Counted from the stretch's first letter, positions 45,071 to 56,338 are shown. The stretch: DNA of 64,000 bases from Paratinospora sagittata (GCA_035771175.1 CM069601.1:6151001-6215000), one strand, 5' to 3'. Notes: generated by a model not told the origin, from the sequence alone. Numbers and translations are program-made.

Positions 45071-45311
45071 TGTACAACTATTAGTTAGTTAACTAATTGT
45101 ATTTTAGGTAGTTAATTACTAATGAAGTAATTATCTTTTACTAAGGTTGGTTGCAGGGCTGTTATAAGCTGCTATTGGAGTTGGTGAAGTTTGTTGAGAA
45201 AGGGCTTGAGCTGTGTATATATCTTGTGTAATAGTAACAGCAGAATAATGAGAATAATAAAAACTTTCTGTTGTATGTCTTGCTCTGTACATTTTTGCTC
45301 TATTTTGTTCA
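45071..45311 (+). repeat. 3' LTR of copia element 2
   Basis: 241 bp from TGTACAACTATT to ATTTTGTTCA, directly after the polypurine tract. It contains gtgtatatatcttgtg (likely TATA region) and aataataaaaac before its end. Confidence 0.88.
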
Positions 45312-45480
45312 ATGATGATGCTTCTATAGGTTCTATCTCTTGCATATCTTCAACTAATTTTACCACAAATTTTATTTGTTGCTCTTGGGATGTTGACAAT
45401 GTTGTTTTTCTTCTTCTGTGGATTTCAAGATCAATTAGAATTTTTTCTTCTCCCTTATATTGGAGTCCTTGCATTCAAAG
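45312..45480 (-). other. Minus-strand open piece at the copia insertion edge
   Basis: Minus-strand codons from an ATG at 45472-45474 run MQGLQYKGEEKILIDLEIHR and onward as a charged, coiled-coil-like segment until the copia LTR interrupts at 45311. I do not recognise it. It could be the first part of the same disrupted locus as 36490-37085, or part of an older transposon. Low certainty. Confidence 0.3.
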
Positions 45481-45511
45481 AACTTAACCCAAAAAAATAA
45501 AAATAAAAGTT

Positions 45512-46195
45512 TTACCAATTTTTAACTAGAAAAACGTCAATATTTGCAATCTTCTTTTCTACAAATTTTCCTCCCTTTTCACCTTTTCTAATATTAATAT
45601 TATTATTTTAAAATTCTTTGGTTTTCATAAATACTCCTAAAATCTTGTTATAAAACTAACTAATAGAATTTTAAATACAAATGAAATAAATCACAAACTT
45701 GATAAGGGAATGAAATTTATTTTATTTCTCATCATTTTTCTCATTTCTCATTTTCATTTTTTTACAACTTCTTCATCATTCTCTCACATATTTATAAAGA
45801 GATAATACCTAAACAATACCACCAACCCACATGAGTCATGTGGGTTGGTTTTCCACTTGAGTCATATAGGAGAGTATTTATTTAAACAGTATTTGTATAA
45901 ATATGTATACCACTAAATATATATACAACTTAAATACACACATTATTTGAATACATGCATCACTTGAATATTATATTTTTAATATATGTGTATAATAAAT
46001 GTATTTACTATTTAGATATTCAACATATTTATAACAAATCTAAATTTATAGAAAGAAAAAGATGATAAAAAAGTGTTTGAAAGGGGGTGTAGTGATAGTA
46101 GTTGAGAGAGACCAACAAATTGAGGTGCAGTTATTCGCTTTCCTTTTTCTTCTCCCGTGGGTCATTTGAGTAGAATCCACAAGATGGATCAATCT
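45512..46195. repeat. Right copy of a duplicated segment (see 36238-36490)
   Basis: Two blocks, about 45512-45640 and 46035-46195, match the left copy in order and orientation, with about 400 bp inserted between. The insert includes a short inverted pair, aacccacatgagtcatgtgggtt, near 45823-45846. Confidence 0.45.
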
Positions 46196-46690
46196 TGAAC
46201 CTTTTACATTTTAAAACCTCACTCTAAATTTGTAGCTTAACAACATTTATTCCATATATAGTTTCATCAGTTACATTATATCATTAAAAAATAATGTACA
46301 TTATTGAAGATTTTCTTGGATATGTTTAAGTCAATTTATTCATAAATAGTATAAAAAAGATAAAGACTTAAGATAGATCCTTAGTATAAGCTTATTGAGA
46401 TTAAGAACTAAATTTACTGTTATTTTATTATAGTTACCATTTCATCGTGCATCTTTTAAAGTAATGTTTAACTAACATATTTAAAAAATAAACTTTATTA
46501 ACATTACTCCTTATAATTGTTGAATCGCTTTGAATTACACATTAACACGTGATTTGAGACGTGTTGTAAAACTTGCATCACACATCAATACGTGATTCAA
46601 AATGATTCAATGATCTTTCAATGATAATATTAATAAAGTGTATTTGCTAAATGTGTTTCTAATTAAAGTATTTTCCCATCTTTTATATAG
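46196..46690. other. AT-rich DNA, nothing assigned
   Basis: Around 46530-46620 a phrase close to acacgtgatttgaga / tacgtgattcaaaatg repeats, but no gene or element can be named. Confidence 0.3.
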
Positions 46691-46815
46691 TCAATTCATT
46701 TATTTGTAACTTATTTTTTCTATTAGCCCGCCATATTATATTTGTAAGTACTCTATGGTAAGCACTTTCTAAATCAATAAAGACGATTTGAAAGTTTTTC
46801 TTCTTCGCCATATTT
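46690..46815 (-). mobile_element. LINE reverse transcriptase fragment
   Basis: The minus strand reads VFIDLESAYHRVLTNIIWR (46785 down to about 46728), close to the plant LINE RT motif 'VFIDLEKAYDRVPREVLW'. The neighbouring sequence is too decayed to follow. It is the only RT-core relic of the HVADP-tail LINE family here. Confidence 0.65.
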
Positions 46816-47667
46816 TTTCTTTTCTTTTTAACACTAAGTAATTTAATAGCTGTGAAATGAATTGGGCATATTTAATATTTATACGATGTGATAGGACATG
46901 TGATGTGACAAGAAAAGAAGTGTTTAATGTTTATAATACTTTAGGCAGAACAGAAGACCATAGAAATTATTGAGACTTTTGGAAGAAGATTTTGTCTTAA
47001 TTTAATTTAATTTAATGGAACTCGAACCTACAAAAATGAGTAACTAATAGATGGAAGAGGCAGCACATGTCAGAATGGTACAAAACTGCCCGTGCCCTAT
47101 TTATTCAATTTAATGATGATCTAGGGGTAGTTCAGTCAATTACTCTGATAGCATTAGTTAGAGTAAATTAATACGCAATAAAGAAAGGTTCACTTTCACT
47201 TGTAGAAGTCGCGAGGCCCACACAAGCTGATAGCCCTTAAATTAAATTTTTTTTACAAATGCCGATATAAAATAATGACTCATTTTATCGTAAGTTGGTC
47301 AATCAACGCACACTTAGATAATGTTGTCACGTGAATTTTAGATTTACGCGCTACAGAAGATTTTTAAAAGAAAAAATTTAAATAAACACGTCCTTTTAAG
47401 ATGACGTAAGTACAAAAACAAATAAATAGGTGATATATTTTTTAGATGCAGATCTAGGATTAATGTGGCACTACATTATTTGTTAACTAAGCTTTGAATG
47501 ATCAATTTATGACGAATGAATTATTATTTTTATTTCAACGACATTTGTTAAAAAAAATTAATTTCTTAAGGTAATCCGTCAAAAGCCCTTATAATCAAAC
47601 AATTAACAAAACTGAATTGCATACCCTTTATTATTTCTTTTTTCTTCTTCTTCAGAAAGATTCTTCT
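46816..47667. other. Spacer before the Tat-type gypsy cluster
   Basis: AT-rich DNA with no coding frame. It ends at the left boundary of the LTR at 47668; the five bases cttct (47663-47667) are a candidate target duplication whose partner is not in the window. Confidence 0.35.
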
Positions 47668-48522
47668 TGTTGATGCAGAATCTGATTAATACCAGATAGA
47701 TAAACACGTGTAGGAGATTATCGTATTTGAAAGTATGAACTCTTCAGTTTCAGCGAAGGTTTATCAGCTTGATCTGAGAAGAAGAGAGAAAGCAATATGA
47801 CTATCGTAAGGAACACCAGTGTGGTGCCAGCCAAAGACCCTCTGATGCCTAAGTTAGAACTTATTCAAGACTATAACAATAACTCTTATAGAAAGTTGTT
47901 TGTACCTTATGGTGAGAGTGGTAGGTCTTATTTATAAAAGAGGTCGTCTGACCGGAATGGCTAGTTGCCCAGTAGGCATGGTGTCACGTGTCATTTCGTC
48001 GTTGGTTAAGATGAGCTGGATGAGCTCATCTATTCCGAGTTGTTCTTGGAGAAGGAATCTCATCATCTCCAGGATGATCCCTATCCCATCTCTATGTCAA
48101 AGTCCGTGTTTGATACGTGCACAGCTACCTCAGATTTCTCGAGATATGATGTTCTAGGAAGGACTCTCTTATCTTCTCTGCCTTGTGTGAAATCATCAGC
48201 TCGGCTCAAGGCCGAGCTGTCAGTAATAACCAGCTAGTCTCAAGAGTGGGCTGTTAAGAATGAGCTTGACTTGGCCGAGCTAATGATGTCAACGGGTTTT
48301 TGGGATTTTTGTAAAGATCGCCATGTTAGGTCAGCTCGATCGATTTTCTACGGTTGAGGTAAATATGATTCAGCCGAATTGACCTAGCGGTCTTTTAATT
48401 TATGCAATTTTTACCTCGCCGCCTCTGCTCGTCGACCTCTACACGTGACTTATGCTTTTTATATAACCAGCTCATCTTTTATGGTGTCCAGGTCGGCTAC
48501 TATCTGAGCTGACCACCCAACA
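47668..48522 (-). repeat. 3' LTR of the Tat-type element
   Basis: 855 bp, TGTTGATGCA...CCCAACA on plus, so TGTTGGGTGG...CATCAACA on minus. A TATA-like cttttataaataag (minus strand, about 47931) lies upstream of a run resembling Tat LTR ends (taacttaggcatcagagggt, about 47835-47855 in reverse). The polypurine tract ggcttggggggtaaa (minus) sits at 48523-48537. Confidence 0.72.
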
Positions 48523-48726
48523 TTTACCCCCCAAGCCTTTTCCCACTCATTTGACTTCACTATTCTCCGGATTCTCTCCCAGCTTGGATTTTCTCCAGTT
48601 TGGCTTTGTTCCAATTCAGGCTTTCCTAAGTCTGGTTTTGATTCCTTACTCGGAATTTTACCTGCTCGACCCTTCACCTGCTCGGTATTTTCCTACTTTC
48701 CCCCTCGTCCAACTTACTTAGTATTT

Positions 48727-50907
48727 ATGGCTTTCATGAGGGGTTTTCTTACTTATTTGGCAGAATCTCCACGAAGTGGAGAGGACGCCGATCAACCATT
48801 TTATGTTGAGGCAGAGGCTGCTCAGCCCTTAGAGGAGAGGGAGTCTGAGGGCGTCGAGATCCTTAGCCTAGGTGAAGGCAACCTCAACCACTGCCCTGCT
48901 CGAGACCGAGCTCGCAAGGAGAGGATTCAAGGTGAGTCGAGCAGAATCGATCGTCGAGGCGAGGTAACCTCTCGGCCGATGAAGTGGTTGAGGCCGAGTC
49001 TGAGTTTGAGTCTGAGACCGAGTCGGACGAGGAGGCCAAGGTGGCAGGTCCTTCTTTTTCTATTGATGAATTCTTTTCCTCTATCATTGAGGACCACCTT
49101 TTGTTTTTTAGGGCTCTGCTCGGCATCCCATTCTCTGTCCTTATGAGCCCTCCCCGGGTCAGCCATAGGCCAAGCTGCCTGAGAAGGGTTGGGTAACCTT
49201 TTACACAAGTTTGTTTAAGTATGGGGTCAGTCTTCCTTTACCCAAAGTCGTTTGTCGTCTTTTAGCCGACCTGAGTGTTGCCCCAGCTTAGCTAAGCCCT
49301 AATGTTTGGCAAGCTTTTCTCGGCTTGATGGTGTTGTGAAGGGTGCATGGCTTGCCCGACTTTAGCTCAACTGAGTTCAAACTCGACTACCAGCTCAAAC
49401 TTCACCCTCGTTGTTCAGGCTGGTACTATGCGAGCACATGGGCGAGTGGGGATAAGCATCCTGCCCTTATAACCGAGAACCCAACCACTAACAAAGGGTG
49501 GAAGGAGGCTGAGGAGGCTGGCGTGCCAACCAAGTTTAAATACCCAGGTACCAAGCTGACTTATGTCCTTCTTTCTTTATTTCTATGTTTTTCTGTTCAG
49601 CTCGGCCTAACTCCTACTCTGCCTTGTAGTTCACAGGAATAGCCCTGAAAAGACAGACGGAGCCAAATTCTCCAAGTTAGAAGTGATTTACCAGACGAGC
49701 TACTCGGATCTTTCTTACAGGTGCATCTTGACCCGACTCGCCTTTTTGCAGCAGGCTTCATTCACCAGCCACAACATTTTACTGGTAAGAGACACTTGCT
49801 ATTTATGTGAGTTTTTGAGTCATGTACCGAGCTAATTCTGGTTTATCTGTAGGTTACCTGGCCGAGCTGATGTCTGCCCGGAAGACGAGCACTCGGGCCT
49901 TTAACATTGAGCGGATGCGAGCTTTCGAGCAAGATCAAGCATCTGGTCATAAGACGGCCTCACCCGCGGAGTAGGAGGCTCGGTCTTGACGGGCCACCCC
50001 AGTTTGCAGCTCATCCGCTCTTCTCCCAACCTCTCCTGCTGTTGTTACCCCTGATGAGGGTTTAATTTGACGCAGGAGCAAAAGTCGAGTGCCTGATCCT
50101 ATTGACCGCCGACCTGGGAAAAAGCTCCTTGAGATGGGGCGCCTAATTATTAAGCTTGATGACCTAGATCTCGTAGTTCGGGGGTAAAAGATCAGACTAC
50201 CCCGATCAGAGGTCGAGACGGGAAAGGAGGACCTAGACCGGGACAACGCCTCTCAGGCCTTCATAAAATGTGTTGAGAGGTAAGATGCATTTTCTCTATG
50301 TTTATTATAATTTCTCGTCATGCTTGGGCTGACTTGTGCTTTTGTTCTTGTTCAAGCTGCCCATCAAATTTTCCTGGCCATGAAGAAGGCAGATGAGTTG
50401 TCCATTTATGCTGAGGCCAAGAAGAGGGGGGTGAAGGAAGAGATAAACAATGAGGTAAAAAAGCTCGAGAACAACCTTGTCAAGACTGAGTCGGAGTTGT
50501 CCTTCACCGTATCAAGACTACAGAGGTTGGCCTCGAAAAACGAGGTGCTGAAAGCGAAGGTCGCTTTTCTGGAGTCCTAGCTGGCCAACTCGGCTAGTCG
50601 CGCTGTTCGGGAGCACAAGGCTTCTTGAGAGTTCGACGACCTGAAGCAGGAACAATACGAGCTAGGTCAGATCCATATGAGGGTCGACTTTGGCAAGTAC
50701 TTTACTGACAAGGTTGATATGGCAGCCTTCGACAATTTCATGGTCGAGCAGCAATAGGATGAGCCTGTCCGAGCTGAGGAAGAACCTGTTGTTGTAGGCG
50801 TTGCTGCAGCCGAGCCGGGGGTCCAAGCTGAGTGGGAAGGTCAAGATGAAACTGAGGTTGAACAACAACTGGTTGTTGGGGCCGAGGTTGTTGTGTTAGG
50901 CTCCTAA
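48727..50907 (+). pseudogene. Antisense ORF of the Tat element ('putative gypsy type transposon' domain)
   Basis: On the plus strand, opposite to gag-pol, a broken reading frame begins MAFMRGFLTYLAESPRSGED. It shows an acidic Ser/Glu-rich part and then a globular part (KYGVSLPLPKVVCRLLADLS, then SPNVWQAFLGLMVL, then HGLPDFSSTEFKLDYQLKLH) that resembles the plant 'putative gypsy type transposon' family (GVxLPLxPFVxxxL...NxWxxLxGFxVL). It ends in a coiled-coil-like region (50320-50580: EAKKRGVKEEINNEVKKLEN...) and a tail finishing at TAA 50905-50907. Stops and shifts, and spacer-like gaps that may be introns, break it up. Such antisense ORFs occur between pol and the 3' LTR of Retand/Grande-type elements; their function is unknown. 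Confidence 0.65.
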
Positions 50908-51121
50908 GTCTCTATTTTTTCCATCTCTTTTTGTAAACATGCTCGGGTTCTGAGCTTAAACATTTAATCATCTTTTGAATGAATCATGTTTTTCACCTGT
51001 TGTTTTTTTTTTCTCTACTTGACTTAAGCACTTACCAAATTACTTTATACATGTCGTCCTGTGAGCTTGAGCAACATGGTTCATGGGATTTAAAATAACT
51101 TTCGTAAAAACTAAGTCCTGA

Positions 51122-51609
51122 GAGCTCGGCCATGATCCGAGCCTGAGGTTCTCTCTTAAACTTAGTCATTTTTTTCGTAAAAAATAAGTCACGTGAGCTC
51201 GGCTCGGTGAACCCAATGAGCTCGGTCATAATCCGAGCTTGAGATGTTCCCTGAGACTTAACCATTTTTTTTTGTAAAGAATAAGTCACATGAGCTCGGC
51301 TCGGTGAACTCGATGAGCTCAGCCATAATCGAGCTTGAGCTGCTCCCTGGGACTTAGTTATTTTATTCGTAAAAAAATAAGTTCCATGAGCTCTGTTCGG
51401 TGAACCCAATGAGCTCGGTCATAATCCGAGCTTGAGGCGCTCCTTAAGACTTAGCCATTCTTTTTTTCGTAAAGAATAAGTCCCGTGAGCTCGGCTTGGT
51501 GAACCCGATGAGCTCGGCCATAATCCGAGCTCAAGGTGCTCCCTGGGACTTAGTCGTTTTTTTCGTAAATCTTTCGTCCTGGAGATAATCCGAGCTCTGG
51601 TGAGCTAGG
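51122..51609. repeat. 97-bp tandem repeat, five copies, GAGCTCGG-rich
   Basis: Units start at 51122, 51218, 51315, 51411 and 51510 (period 96-99 bp). Each begins gagctcgg(c/t)cataatcc, then 'gcttgag', 'ggacttag..att', 'cgtaaa.aataagtc' and 'ggtgaac'. A partial unit precedes at about 51060, and derived pieces continue to about 51750. Tandem arrays between pol and the 3' LTR are characteristic of Tat elements and can seed satellite DNA. Confidence 0.9.
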
Positions 51610-52083
51610 ACCCTAAGGTACTGTGAGAATGAACTCTCTCTCGGCGATCTACGCTTTGACGGGGTTAGATCCCAAGGTACTTTAGGCCTTAGCCTTCATC
51701 CTGGCGATAATCCGGGCTTGAGCTCAAACCTAAGGGTACTATGGGCTTTCGGCCCCTTCTCAGGGATTATTCGAGCAAGGCTCGCATCCTCGAGGTATTA
51801 GTCGCTTTCAAGGTATCAGTCGTTTTCTTTCTTGTAGTCTCGTGTCGATAGTTGTTGGTAAATTCGTGCAAGGTTGTATACAAAACAAACTAGTTTACAA
51901 ACTTCAACAAAAGATGACAAAACGATAGGTCTAAGTTGAGTAGGTGATCCCTGCTAGTTATTCCTACTTAGCTGCTCCTACTTGCTACACCTGCTGGTAG
52001 TAAAACTTCAGATGTTCTGCATTCCATGGCTTGGCCACTCGTCTTCCATCAAGGTCCTTCAACTCGTACGTAGACTTCGCTCC

Positions 52084-53560
52084 TTAGTATGGAAATGACC
52101 TTGTATGGCCTTTCCCAATTGGGCCGAGAGTCCCTGCTCCGACCTCTTTGGTGTTGAGCATGACCTTCCTCAGTAGTAGGTCATTGACTTTGAAACTACG
52201 GGGTCTTACTTTAGAATTGTAGTACTTCGACGTTCTCCTTTGGTATGCAGCTAGTCGAAGTTGTGATTGCTCTCTTCTTTCTTCTAAAAGGTCCAGCTCG
52301 ACTTTTTGTGCTTCTAAGTTCTTCTCTTCGTTAAAGTACGAAGTTCTCAGAGTTGGAATTATGAGCTCTACTGGAATGACAGCTTCCATTCCAAACGCCG
52401 GGGAGAAAGGAGTTTCTTCGATTGCCATTCTGGGCATCGTTCTGCAAGACCATAATACCTGAGGGAGACCATCTGCCCACGTTTCCTTCTTCTCCTCGAT
52501 TTTTGCCTTCAACGTATGCTTGATGATTTTGTTGACGGCTTCGACTTGCCCGTTTGCCTGGGGATGAGCTGGTGTGGAGAAGAAATGGCAAATTCCAAGC
52601 TCAGAACAGAATGAGCTGAACTTCGCATTATCGAGTCGCTTCCCATTATCTAATATTATGGCGAATGGTACTCCAAATCGACAAATAATTGACTGCTAGA
52701 CAAATTTCATGGTCTTTAACTCGGTTATGTGAGCAAGCGGCTCTGCTTCCACCCATTTGGTGAAGTAATCCACTGCTACAATAACAAACTTAACTTGACC
52801 TCTACACATTGGCAAAGACCCAATCTGGTCTACCCCCCACTGAGCAAAAGGCGAAGGACTCTGAATGGGAGTTAGATTTTCAAGAAGAGCTCTTATTGTC
52901 ACACCCTGGGTTGCACAGCGTGCCCCCTACCCAGGTGTGGGCGCACCCCCTCGGGGCGAACGCCAGCCATTATGGATCCATAATATTGTCCCATCCCGGT
53001 ACAGCCACCGCCACACAAGGACGTCTCTTGTACAAAAGATCATTTGTCCCCACTGTTCATCATGAACAGTGCAGGGCCTTCCCCATAATCGAACTCGAGA
53101 CCTCCCTTAAGGAGTCTGATTTCGCATTCTGAGTAACCACTGAGCCAATGGTTCAGTGGCTATATGGAATGCGAAATCAGACTCCTTAAGGGAGGTCTCG
53201 AGTTCGATTCTTAGGGAGGCCCTGCACTGTTCATGATGAACAGTGGGGACAAATGATCTTTTGTACAAGAGACGTCCTTGTGTGGCGGTGGCTGTACCGG
53301 GATGGGACAATATTATGGATCCATAATGGCTGGCGTTCCCCCCGAGAGGGTGCGCCCACGCCTGGGTAGGGGGCACGCTGTGCAACCCAGGGTGTGACAC
53401 ACTTATGATCGTGGCATGTCGCTGACAGCTATCGTAATGCCGAGCTGTCCTCAGTGCATCACGATTAATTGTCGGCCAGTAATATCCCTAACAGAGTAAT
53501 TTATACGCAAGTGTTCTTCCTCCAGAGTGATTTTTGCATATTCCCGCGTGTACTTCGTCA
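52084..53560 (-). pseudogene. Tat-type integrase, interrupted by an inverted-repeat insertion
   Basis: The minus strand reads the integrase zinc-binding region (HAGICKNHSGGRTLAYKLL, GYYWPTINRDA, YDSCQRHATII; one Cys is now Tyr and one stop is present). After the insert at 53401-52897 comes RALLENLTPIQSPSPFAQWG, then VDQIGSLP, IVAVDYFTKWVEAEPLAHI (core), then KAKIEEKKETWADGLPQVLW and GMEAVIPVELI. Removing the insert and one ATAAG copy rejoins ACG ATC ATA AGA GCT in frame (T-I-I-R-A), so the integrase was continuous before insertion. Confidence 0.85.
52897..53401. mobile_element. 505-bp inverted-repeat (fold-back) element in the integrase
   Basis: Two arms of about 250 bp (52897-53146 and 53150-53401) are near-perfect reverse complements meeting at ccactgagccaatggttcagtgg. 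The ends are TGTCACACC and GGTGTGACACA. A perfect 5-bp duplication, cttat on plus (ATAAG on minus), flanks it at 52892-52896 and 53402-53406. Each arm, read outward from the centre, has a polymerase III A-box-like tggttcagtggc (about 53151 in the right arm) and a B-box-like gagttcgattc (about 53201), as in a tRNA-derived SINE. So it may be a head-to-head SINE dimer or a long-inverted-repeat MITE. Transcription through it would give a hairpin of about 250 bp. Confidence 0.85.
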
Positions 53561-53749
53561 AGGATGAGTTGAGCTTGGTATTCTCCCAAGCATTTCAAAT
53601 ATGAAAAGTTGTAGCTACGTCGATACAACATGTGGTCAATGAGCACGTACATGGCCGCTTGTCGCTATGTTTTCCTCGCCAGTGATTTGTCTGCTGGGAG
53701 CTCTCCTATTTTCAAGAATTCCATGATAGGATCCATCTAGGAATAGTTA

Positions 53750-54907
53750 AGCTCTGTGAGGCTGACTTGGCTACCTTCCCTGATACTCCTGCCAGGCAGA
53801 TATTCTACTGGTACTTGTAGAATGAGCTCATCCCTGGAAGAAGAGGCGAGCTTCGAGAGAGCATCTACGAGGGAGTTGTCGACTCAAGAGATTTGTATGA
53901 GCTCGTATTATTCAAAGTTACTCAGCAGCTCTTTCACAATCTGCAGGTAAGCCTGCATGCGATCATCTTTTGCTTGGTACTTGACGGTGACCTGACTTGC
54001 AATAAGTTGTGAATCACAACATATTGCGATCTTGCGTACCCCCCCAATTGAGAGCCATTCGTAGTCCAGTTAGAAAAGCTTCATATTCGGACTCGTTCTT
54101 CAAGGCCGAGAATCCATAACGGAGAGCTACGAGTGTTTATCACCTTTGGGCGAAACCAAAATAATGTCGGCCCCACTTTCTTGTTTGCACGATGAGCCAT
54201 CGACAAACAATTTCCATGTTAGCTCGAGCTCTGCTTCAATGTCATCACCTTCTTTCTGCATAGATGAGAACTCCTTTACAAAATCAGCTAGTGTTTTCCC
54301 TTTGATAGATATTCTCGGTCGATATTCAATATCGAACTCGCTGAGCTCAATAACCCACTTGGTTAGCTGACCTGAGGTTTCTGGTTTCTGCAATACCTGG
54401 CACAGCTGGTGTCGCGTGAGCACAACTATGGAATGAGCTTGAAAGTATGGTTTGAGCTTCCAAGCTGAGGTGATGAGGGCAAGGACCAACTTTTCTATTT
54501 TAGGATATCTTGTTTCTGCATCACCAATGACTTTCTCACATAGTAGATAGGTTTTTGTATCCCCTGCTTTTCTCGGATGAGAGCAGAGCTCACTGCTGCA
54601 TTAGATTTTGACAAGTAAAGGAAGAACTTCTCTTCAGGAGATGGTTTTGAGAGCATAGGTGATGAGTTGAGGTAAGTTTTGAGTTCTTGAAAAGCTTGCT
54701 CACACTCCTCGTCCCATTGAACAATTTCTTTTTTATTATTAATCTAAAGAACAGTAGACACTTATCTGTAGACTTTGACACGAACCGATTCAGTGCAGCT
54801 GTGCACCTTGTCAAGCATTGTACTTCTTTTATGCTTTTGGGTGCTTTCATATCTAGGATAGCTCGGATCTTGTTAGGATTTTCCTCGATCCCCCTCTGGT
54901 TGACCAA
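53750..54907 (-). pseudogene. Tat-type RNase H and second RNase H domain
   Basis: Minus-strand pieces: RGIEENPNKIRAILDMKAPK and KSIKEVQCLTRCTAALNRFV (RT connection, 54900-54760), then LALITSAWKLKPYFQAHSIV with VLTRHQLCQVLQKPETSGQL (RNase H) and WKLFVDGSSCKQESGADII (54240-54170), the start of the second, archaeal-type RNase H. Frames shift between pieces. Two RNase H domains are a Tat-clade mark. Confidence 0.8.
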
Positions 54908-55502
54908 GAAAGAGGAATTTTCTTACCGTGACTCTAAATGTGCATTTGGTTGGGTTCAGCCTCATATTGTAGTGCCTGATTGTGTCGAACACCTCTATGA
55001 GATCATGAGGATGACTTGCCGATTTGATTCTCTTCACTAGCATGTCGTCAACATATTCTTCCATGTTTTGCCCAATCTTCTCTTCGAAGACCTGGTTCAC
55101 CAGCCTCTGATATGTCACATCAGCATTTTTAAGGCAGAAAGGCATTACCTTGTAGCAGTATAATCTGCAGTCTGTTATGAATGAGGTCTTCTCTTCATCT
55201 CTGTGGTACATCATTATCTGGTTGTAGCCAGAATAAGCATCCATGAAGCTGAGCAATTCATGTCCAGCAATAACATCAACGAGCTGATCTATTCTAGGGA
55301 GGGGGAAGTTATCCTTCAGACAGGCCTTATTTAAGTCTGTGAAATCAACACAGGTCCTCCATTCGTAGTTTGGTTTTCTAACCATCACGACATTGGCCAG
55401 CCATTCTGGATATGAAACTTCTCGGATGAATTAGGCTCGGGTGAGCTTGTCGACCTCTTCTCGGAGAACTTCAGTTCGTTCTGCGCTTAGAGCTCTCCTC
55501 TT
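54873..55502 (-). pseudogene. Tat-type reverse transcriptase
   Basis: The minus strand continues from the protease frame through two in-frame stops (55501-55503 and about 55430) into RT: RTCVDFTDLNKACLKDNFPL, FMDAYSGYNQIMMYHRDEEK, YCYKVMPFCLKNADVTYQRL and the catalytic YVDDMLVK. A frameshift after KFLFLG ends the open part. Catalytic Asp residues are present. Confidence 0.87.
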
Positions 55503-56153
55503 TTATCTTACTGGAGCGAGCTTTTGATCAATGTTGAGACGTTGGACGATCACTTCCTTTGAAATGTTGGGCGTATCATCGTAAGACCACGTGAATATGT
55601 CCTTATACTCTCTCAATACTCGGATGACCTGGTCAACTATGTCTGAGTTCACCCCAGTTCCAACTTTGACAGTTTTGGTCTGGTCTTCTGTGATCGACAC
55701 CTCTCTCCATTCGCCTTGTGCCTCGAGACTGGAAGTGTCTTTTCGTGGATCAAGGTCTTGATCAGAAGCTATATCTATTTTCATGAGCTCTTCCTTGGCA
55801 GGTCGGAAACTCTTCATTTTCAAGTTTTCTCTCTTCATCGCTACCACGTAACATTCTCTCGATTCCTTCTGGCTTCCTCGCACAACACCTACTCCGCGCT
55901 CAGCTGGGAATTTGAGCGCTAGATGGTATGTAGATACCACGGCTTTCAGATTGTTGAGGAGAGGTCTGCCAACGATGGCGTTGTAAGCAGACGGTCCCTT
56001 CACCACGAGAAATTCTACTATAACTGTAGCTCGGTGTTGTTCCTCCCCTGTCGTGACGGGAAGAGCAATCCTCCCTTCTGGCATAATCCCGTCTCCTGTA
56101 AATCTGATATGAGGAACGTTTACAGGGGTGAGCTCTGCTTTCACAAGCCCCAA
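55503..56153 (-). pseudogene. Tat-type protease and spacer
   Basis: A 216-codon open piece with IPVTTGEE-like text (IALPVTTGEEQHRATVIVEF), then FLVVKGPSAYNAIVGRPLLN and LKAVVSTYHLALKFP, characteristic of Tat protease regions ('YNAILGRPxLNxLxAVVSTYHLxxKFPT'). It ends with the KDIFTWSYDDTPNIS segment that leads into RT. The catalytic Asp-Ser-Gly part lies upstream in a damaged frame. Confidence 0.83.
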
Positions 56154-56338
56154 CTTTTCAAACGCCGACCAGTAAAGAATGTCGGCCGCCGAGTGGCCAT
56201 TGTCTACGAGAATCAGATGGATTTGTAGTTCGCCATGTCCAACGTTATCACCAAAGTGTCAGAATGAGGTCAGCAAATGTCTCTAGCCTCTTCCTCCGTG
56301 AAAGTAATAACGAAGTATGTTCTCCTCTGCTTTTCTGG

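Larger units (their letters stand above)
40305..45311 (+). mobile_element. Decayed Ty1/copia element
   Basis: A plus-strand copia element with a 5' LTR lacking about its first 50 bp (40305-40495), an initiator Met tRNA-type primer-binding site (tggtatcagag at 40496-40506), gag, protease, integrase, RT and RNase H regions, a polypurine tract (gagggggaga, 45061-45070) and a full 3' LTR (45071-45311). About 14 mismatches over roughly 185 aligned LTR bases and many stops show a long-dead copy. No target duplication could be seen because the left end is missing. Confidence 0.9.

Noticed and set aside
52865..53400. Mirror-image open frames of 97-107 codons on both strands
   Set aside because: They arise from the two arms of the inverted repeat, so the same text reads on both strands; not genes.
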